NCBI GenBank assembly: GCA_045651865.1
Contig: JAZRTC010000101.1
Span: forward strand, 1-8,657
Direction of reading: 5' to 3'
Source of the DNA: RGIG1959 sp045651865
GTDB lineage: Bacteria > Bacillota > Clostridia > Oscillospirales > Acutalibacteraceae
DNA: 8,657 nucleotides
Shown: positions 6,393 to 8,657 of the stretch, in pieces
How positions within the stretch are numbered: position 1 is the stretch's first letter
Layout of the letters: each line of letters starts with the position of its first letter
Notes under the pieces: generated by a model
Told to the model about the DNA's origin: nothing
The model's input: only the letters and a program-made list of their open reading frames with translations
Database searches by the model: none
Made by a program: the position numbers and the translations under genes

Positions 6393-7409
6393 ATGCCAGG
6401 ACTTCAAAAAGCACAAAACAACACCGTAGCACAGCGTATGGGGGAGTGGCTAAGCGTACACAAGATGCCCGCGCTTCGCGAAAGCACGAAATCTGAATAT
6501 CGTTCTCATTTTGCCCGGTTACAAGCAATGCCGATTGGAAGTATCGTGTTAGATGAAGTTACGCGAACAGACTGTCAGAAAACAATGAATGATCTTGCCG
6601 AGGATGGGTATTCCAAATCAACGATAAAAAAATATCGGTTGTTGCTTCGACAGTTTTTCGGCTATTTGATTGAGGAAAGAGAACTGAAACATAACCCCGC
6701 CGAGAAGGTATCGATACCCAATGCTCCGACAAAAAAAGTGAAACCTCTGACAAAAGAGGAACAGGATCTTATGGAAGCGGCTTGTGCGGATGATCCTCTC
6801 GGGCATTTAGTTGTATTTCTGTTTTACACGGGGCTACGAAAAAGTGAAATGATGGCTTTGAAGTGGGAAGATTACAATCCAGCAGAGCCGAGTATTATTG
6901 TTCGGGCATCAAAGACCGATGCGGGTATTCGCAAGGTGTTTCTTGTTTCGACGGCGCAGGATATTATTGAAAAGATGCCGCGGATCAACGAGTACATTTT
7001 CAACCATACGCGGCAAGCACCTGTTACCGATACAGTGATGAAGCGCCTTGTTGACCGTCTGAGGATTGCGACGGGGATCGAGGACTTCGCGTGTCATGTT
7101 TGCCGGCACAGCTTTGTGACGCGTCTATGTGAAAACGGTGTGCCTGCAAAGGCGATTGCGGAGATCATCGGTCATGCGCGAAGTGATTATGTTTTGGATA
7201 TATATGCCGAGCTTGAGGCGGACGAGCTTCGTAAGGCGGTATATGTACTCGAAAAGAACGATGATAAGCGACGCTCTGCTTTGATGGGTGCAACGATCAC
7301 TCTGCCGTCTAATCTGTATTTACGGTTGCAAGAAGAAGCAAAAAAGCAACACGTCAGTGTGGATGCGCTTGCAACATTTTTGCTGACCTCGGTAACAGTG
7401 TCGAAATAA
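6393..7409 (+). CDS. Tyrosine recombinase/integrase with C-terminal ribbon-helix-helix-like tail
   Basis: 338 residues; ATG 6393 with AAAGGGG at 6378-6384. Residues about 10-105 form the SAM-like core-binding domain (STIKKYRLLLRQFFGYLIE region). The catalytic domain has the full set: R149 (TGLRKSE), K174 (ASKTDAG), H235 and R238 (HVCRH), H261 (GHARSD) and nucleophile Y271 (DIYAEL). Family members cut and rejoin DNA through a 3'-phosphotyrosine and serve in integration, resolution or inversion. It is unusual in having about 65 residues after the tyrosine; residues about 299-335 (TITLPSNLYLRLQEEAKKQ, then VSVDALATFLLTS) read like a beta-strand plus two helices, as in Arc/CopG ribbon-helix-helix proteins. 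No arm-binding N-terminal domain is obvious, so the tail could supply extra DNA contacts. No excisionase gene is seen. Whether it integrates the element or inverts the segment between the terminal repeats is unknown. Confidence 0.92.
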   Translation: MPGLQKAQNNTVAQRMGEWLSVHKMPALRESTKSEYRSHFARLQAMPIGSIVLDEVTRTDCQKTMNDLAEDGYSKSTIKKYRLLLRQFFGYLIEERELKHNPAEKVSIPNAPTKKVKPLTKEEQDLMEAACADDPLGHLVVFLFYTGLRKSEMMALKWEDYNPAEPSIIVRASKTDAGIRKVFLVSTAQDIIEKMPRINEYIFNHTRQAPVTDTVMKRLVDRLRIATGIEDFACHVCRHSFVTRLCENGVPAKAIAEIIGHARSDYVLDIYAELEADELRKAVYVLEKNDDKRRSALMGATITLPSNLYLRLQEEAKKQHVSVDALATFLLTSVTVSK

Positions 7410-7510
7410 CGGAAACATAATTATTTTTCGCAGTCGGTAAATTCCGAAATAATACTTATGAGCTTGAAATTATAGTTCGAGCCAAATAGATTCAAGGAGG
7501 ATTGTGCCCT

Positions 7511-7618
7511 GTGGATATCTGTTTTGAGGTCGTGCTATGGTGCGTGTGGCAACTGTGCGGTGCTTGTTGCCGCATAGCCGATGTTATGGCTCGCGTGGTA
7601 GAACTTTTACTTAGGTGA
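7511..7618 (+). CDS. Possible 35-residue Cys-rich hydrophobic peptide
   Basis: A GTG start at 7511 follows AGGAGG (7495-7500) with 10-nt spacing, the strongest ribosome binding site in the window. The 35-residue product has five cysteines (positions 4, 11, 16, 19, 20), a hydrophobic first half (FEVVLWCVWQLCGACC) and an amphipathic tail ending VVELLLR. A terminator at 7635-7667 follows, so this looks like its own short transcription unit. CTTGAA (7463-7468) can pair either with TTCGAG (7476-7481) or with TTCAAG (7491-7496) next to the ribosome binding site, hinting at translational control. I recognise no family. The same DNA forms nested hairpins (GCTATG/CATAGC at 7534 and 7573; GGCAAC/GTTGCC at 7548 and 7566), so a structured non-coding RNA is an alternative. 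Confidence 0.35.
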   Translation: MDICFEVVLWCVWQLCGACCRIADVMARVVELLLR

Positions 7619-7634
7619 CAATGAAAGAAAAGAG

Positions 7635-7667
7635 GCGGGATGCTGAATGAACTGCATCTCGCTTTTT
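7635..7667 (+). terminator. Intrinsic terminator
   Basis: Stem GCGGGATGC (7635-7643) with GCATCTCGC (7654-7662), one G-U pair, 10-nt loop, then TTTTT. It lies 16 nt after the candidate peptide and 225 nt after the recombinase stop. Confidence 0.8.
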
Positions 7668-7703
7668 CTCTTAATAAATGGTTGGCAATGGTTGTTGCGA
7701 TGC

Positions 7704-7728
7704 AAAAGCGGAAGGGCGTTCCGCTTTT
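7704..7728. terminator. AAAAGCGGAA-family hairpin
   Basis: Perfect arms AAAAGCGGAA (7704-7713) and TTCCGCTTTT (7719-7728) with loop GGGCG; one loop base differs from the copy at 6286-6310. With only TTTT and then AAAA after it, it is a weak terminator. Confidence 0.6.
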
Positions 7729-7876
7729 AAAAGTATTTGTGTATGGATGAATTTTTTGTGGAATTTTGTATTTTTTTATCGAAATATGCGTTGTAAAGTT
7801 TATTTCGTCGATGTTGGGATTTAGGGAATAATGTTAGAATATATGGAGAAAAGGCGAAATGGGTCGAATTTTGTTA
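7729..7876. other. AT-rich spacer without a recognisable gene
   Basis: T-rich sequence with an inverted CGAAATA pair (7780-7786 and 7801-7807). A frame starts at 7859 behind a purine-rich tract, but it runs straight through the toxin-antitoxin promoters, terminator and leader and is rejected as a gene. Confidence 0.5.
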
Positions 7877-7905
7877 TTGACAATGGTATATTGCTTGCGT
7901 ATAAT
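7877..7905 (+). promoter_or_regulatory. Perfect-consensus promoter of the antitoxin RNA
   Basis: TTGACA (7877-7882), 17-bp spacer, TATAAT (7900-7905): a perfect sigma-A/sigma-70 consensus. The predicted start is near 7912. High, constant transcription is expected of the labile antitoxin RNA in a type I system. Confidence 0.92.
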
Positions 7906-7911
7906 AAATAT

Positions 7912-8004
7912 AGAGAGAGGCACTACCGATAGACGGTTGCCCCCTTTAAAGATTAGTCAAAGAAATGACCGCATTCTTGTCAGGAGTGGCGGTCATTTCT
8001 TTTT
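7912..8004 (+). ncRNA. Antitoxin RNA of a type I toxin-antitoxin module
   Basis: A transcript of about 93 nt from the perfect promoter at 7877-7905 to the terminator at 7959-8004, with no credible reading frame. Its 5' part folds as ACCG-ATAGA-CGGT (7925-7937) closed by GGCA/TGCC. It can pair with the convergent toxin mRNA in three places. CTACCGATA (7923-7931) recurs as CTACCGTTA at 8172-8180 near the mRNA 5' end. CCCCCTT (7940-7946) recurs at 8091-8097, over the toxin Shine-Dalgarno. The terminator stem is shared. Two direct repeats plus a shared bidirectional terminator is the known layout of Fst/RNAII in the par locus of plasmid pAD1. The antitoxin role is inferred from that layout. Confidence 0.75.
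7959..8004. terminator. Shared bidirectional terminator of the toxin and antitoxin RNAs
   Basis: A perfect 14-bp stem (AAAGAAATGACCGC at 7959-7972 with 7989-8002), 16-nt loop, and T-rich tails on both strands. The toxin stop codon TGA (7995-7993 on the - strand) lies inside the stem, so both RNAs end here and overlap through this hairpin. Confidence 0.9.
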
Positions 8005-8082
8005 GTATATGGTGACACACAAGGTAACGATACCTACTATCAGTAGCCCGAATTGTAACAAGTCTGACCACAGAATGTACAT
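7993..8082 (-). CDS. Type I toxin-like small membrane peptide (Fst/holin-like toxin type)
   Basis: 29 residues: a short N-terminus (MYILWSDLLQ), one membrane span (FGLLIVGIVTLCVTIY, residues 11-26) and a KKK tail. A single helix with a positive end is the standard form of type I toxins of the Fst and holin-like classes, which disturb the membrane or chromosome when over-produced. ATG 8082 has AAGGGGGTGA upstream (8097-8088 on the - strand). That site is locked in a hairpin with a GCAA tetraloop. The mRNA runs from about 8195 to the shared terminator (about 235 nt, 112-nt leader) under a perfect-consensus promoter. An in-frame ATG at 8121 behind GGAGG would add 13 residues (MNFFCCPRKGVRL). Family assignment rests on size, topology and module layout rather than on a sequence match I could test. 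Confidence 0.72.
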   Translation of the reverse strand: MYILWSDLLQFGLLIVGIVTLCVTIYKKK

Positions 8083-8087
8083 CAGCC

Positions 8088-8107
8088 TCACCCCCTTGCG
8101 GGGGCAA
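8088..8107 (-). promoter_or_regulatory. Hairpin sequestering the toxin ribosome binding site
   Basis: On the - strand TTGCCCCC (8107-8100) pairs with GGGGGTGA (8095-8088) around a GCAA (GNRA) tetraloop: eight pairs, two of them G-U. The 3' arm is the toxin Shine-Dalgarno. The 5' arm together with its preceding G (GTTGCCCCC, 8108-8100) is identical to nine bases of the antitoxin RNA at 7936-7944. Confidence 0.75.
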
Positions 8108-8201
8108 CAAAAGAAATTCATCACCCTCCGCATTTATTTCGGAATGATCCGATTAAGCAAGGGCGAACCGCCTACCGTTATGGTAATGCCTCTCGGGTAT
8201 T

Positions 8202-8230
8202 ATTATATGCTGTTTTGATGAATATGTCAA
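8202..8230 (-). promoter_or_regulatory. Perfect-consensus promoter of the toxin mRNA
   Basis: On the - strand TTGACA (8230-8225), 17-bp spacer, TATAAT (8207-8202). Predicted start near 8195. The transcript begins GAGAGGCATTACC, nearly the same as the start of the antitoxin RNA (GAGAGGCACTACC at 7915-7927). Confidence 0.92.
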
Positions 8231-8264
8231 CTTTGTATATGGTTTTAAATTGTTCGAGTAATAA

Positions 8265-8354
8265 TTAAAGTTTGGTCAGTTTCTCTACTTTTCTTTGTCC
8301 TTCGTGGAGCAATGCGTATGTGAAGTCATTCTCCTTTTGGAGAAAAACTTTCAT
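8265..8354 (-). CDS. Possible 29-residue peptide or gene remnant
   Basis: On the - strand ATG 8354 to TAA 8267-8265 encodes a protein-like sequence (KENDFTYALLHEGQRKVEKL in the middle) with an amphipathic basic end. No ribosome binding site precedes the ATG, and a stop lies six codons upstream in frame. It sits between a terminator and the toxin promoter. It could be a leftover of a larger gene or part of a dispersed repeat. I do not recognise a family. Confidence 0.22.
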   Translation of the reverse strand: MKVFLQKENDFTYALLHEGQRKVEKLTKL

Positions 8355-8377
8355 CGGTCGCGCTTTGCTTCAAAAGC

Positions 8378-8402
8378 AAAAAAGCGGAACATTGTTCCGC
8401 TT
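8378..8402 (-). terminator. Terminator of the right-hand small-protein copy
   Basis: AAGCGGAAC (8382-8390) pairs with GTTCCGCTT (8394-8402) around ATT. On the - strand the stem is followed by TTTTTT (8383-8378). It lies just after the stop at 8411 and is a diverged member of the AAAAGCGGAA hairpin family. Confidence 0.85.
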
Positions 8403-8410
8403 CTTTTTGG

Positions 8411-8656
8411 TTATTCGCCCGGTAGTTCGATGTGTACCTCTCTTGCCCAAGCAATTTGCTCCGGCGGGATCTCCGCCACAACCTTACGCAGCTCTTGTTC
8501 AACATCGGCGTCAAGGGCTTCGATCGGCGTCAGATCGTCATACGCGATTGCACTGCCAAGCGCGGCGTATTCCCCTGGCATCTCCACATAGTACAGGTCG
8601 CCCCATACATCCTCACATACCACCATACCGTTCCAATAGTGGATCACCGTTCCGTA
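8411..8656 (-). CDS. Unrecognised small acidic protein, right copy (5'-partial)
   Basis: The frame is open to the right edge; a GTG at 8647 would give 78 residues. The first 43-46 visible codons are DNA-identical to the left copy. After that the next nine residues (EALDADVEQ) stay the same but five of nine codons differ synonymously, and then the proteins diverge (ELRKVVAEIPPEQIAWAREVHI against VVRDVLASVPQEQIEWAREVHI in the left copy) and this copy adds ELPGE. Unlike the left copy it is not followed by an ArdC-like gene but by a terminator at 8378-8402. The function is unknown. The conserved protein with changing codons shows that both copies are, or recently were, under selection as genes. 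Confidence 0.6.
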   Translation of the reverse strand, partial: YGTVIHYWNGMVVCEDVWGDLYYVEMPGEYAALGSAIAYDDLTPIEALDADVEQELRKVVAEIPPEQIAWAREVHIELPGE

Positions 8657-8657
8657 G
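8517..8657. repeat. Right terminal inverted repeat, 141 bp, exact
   Basis: Exact reverse complement of 1-141. Both repeats place the upstream side of the small gene outside the window, so both ends lead into the same outside sequence. Confidence 0.97.

Larger units (their letters stand above)
7402..8141. repeat. Cluster of five CGAAATA motifs downstream of the recombinase
   Basis: CGAAATA occurs at 7402-7408, 7445-7451 and 7780-7786 on the + strand, and at 7801-7807 and 8135-8141 on the - strand. I saw no other copy elsewhere in the window. The 7780/7807 pair forms an inverted repeat with a 14-nt centre. They could be recombinase arm-type sites near an attachment site, but the region is AT-rich, so chance clustering is possible. 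Confidence 0.35.

Noticed and set aside
7464..7492. TTGAAA-N17-TAGATT as a promoter for the 35-codon frame
   Set aside because: Transcription would start at or after the ribosome binding site (about 7499), so it could not serve that frame.
7859..8218. 119-codon open frame on the + strand behind a purine-rich tract
   Set aside because: It runs through both toxin-antitoxin promoters, the shared terminator and the toxin leader. The product has no domain-like pattern, and the region is better explained by the two convergent RNAs.
8295..8591. 98-codon open frame on the + strand
   Set aside because: It is antisense to the right-hand small-protein copy; its similarity to the - strand frame near the left end is only a by-product of the inverted repeat.
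1..8657. Circular molecule closed by the terminal repeat
   Set aside because: The end repeats are inverted, not direct, so simple circularisation by end overlap is not supported.
1..8657. Insertion sequence or transposon bounded by terminal inverted repeats
   Set aside because: The repeats lie inside coding sequence of inward-pointing paralogues, no DDE or serine transposase is present, and target-site duplications cannot be seen because the window ends at the repeats.

Overview
The window looks like part of a mobile element (conjugative or mobilisable plasmid, or integrative element) from a low-to-mid-GC Gram-positive-lineage bacterium (Bacillota). Purine-rich AGGAG-type ribosome binding sites, a Rep protein with a DUF6017-like C-terminus, a VirD4/TraG coupling protein, an ArdC-like antirestriction/metallopeptidase protein and an Fst/par-style type I toxin-antitoxin module all fit that lineage. 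The repeated AAAAGCGGAA hairpin terminators make me lean towards Negativicutes, but that is a guess. No rRNA, tRNA, CRISPR array or housekeeping gene is visible.

Layout, left to right. (1) 1-232: the open-ended tail of a small unrecognised protein, translationally coupled (TGATG) to (2) 232-2628, a 798-residue protein with an ArdC/LtrC-like N-terminal ssDNA-binding region, an HEMSH zinc metallopeptidase site and a pentapeptide-repeat-like segment. (3) 2681-4642: a VirD4/TraG-type coupling ATPase, closed by a perfect 14-bp bidirectional terminator. (4) 4693-4770: a near-perfect three-way-junction inverted repeat directly before (5) 4795-5928, a tandem winged-helix replication-initiator-like protein. 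(6) 5929-6392: about 460 nt with several terminators and hairpins and no convincing gene. (7) 6393-7409: a tyrosine recombinase with a complete R-K-H-R-H-Y set and an apparent C-terminal ribbon-helix-helix tail. (8) 7410-7870: AT-rich, with a possible 35-residue Cys-rich peptide, terminators and a cluster of CGAAATA motifs. (9) 7877-8230: a compact type I toxin-antitoxin module made of two convergent perfect-consensus promoters (TTGACA-N17-TATAAT), a shared bidirectional terminator and a 29-residue membrane peptide. (10) 8411-8657: an inverted second copy of the small protein that opens the window.

The first and last 141 bases are exact reverse complements. Inside that boundary the two gene copies still encode the same residues for nine codons, but five of the nine use different synonymous codons. 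The junction is therefore a sharp mosaic breakpoint in a pair of diverged paralogues. An exact length of 141 also equals a k-mer size widely used by metagenome assemblers. The sequence probably ends where an inverted repeat enters a shared flank, so the true repeat is likely longer than what is seen.

How the parts could work together: Rep and its structured leader support replication and copy control; the coupling protein would feed DNA to a conjugation channel encoded elsewhere, since no relaxase or mating-pair genes are here; the ArdC-like protein may protect incoming DNA; the toxin-antitoxin module would stabilise inheritance; and the recombinase could integrate the element, resolve multimers, or invert the segment between the terminal repeats. 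The last point is a hypothesis only.
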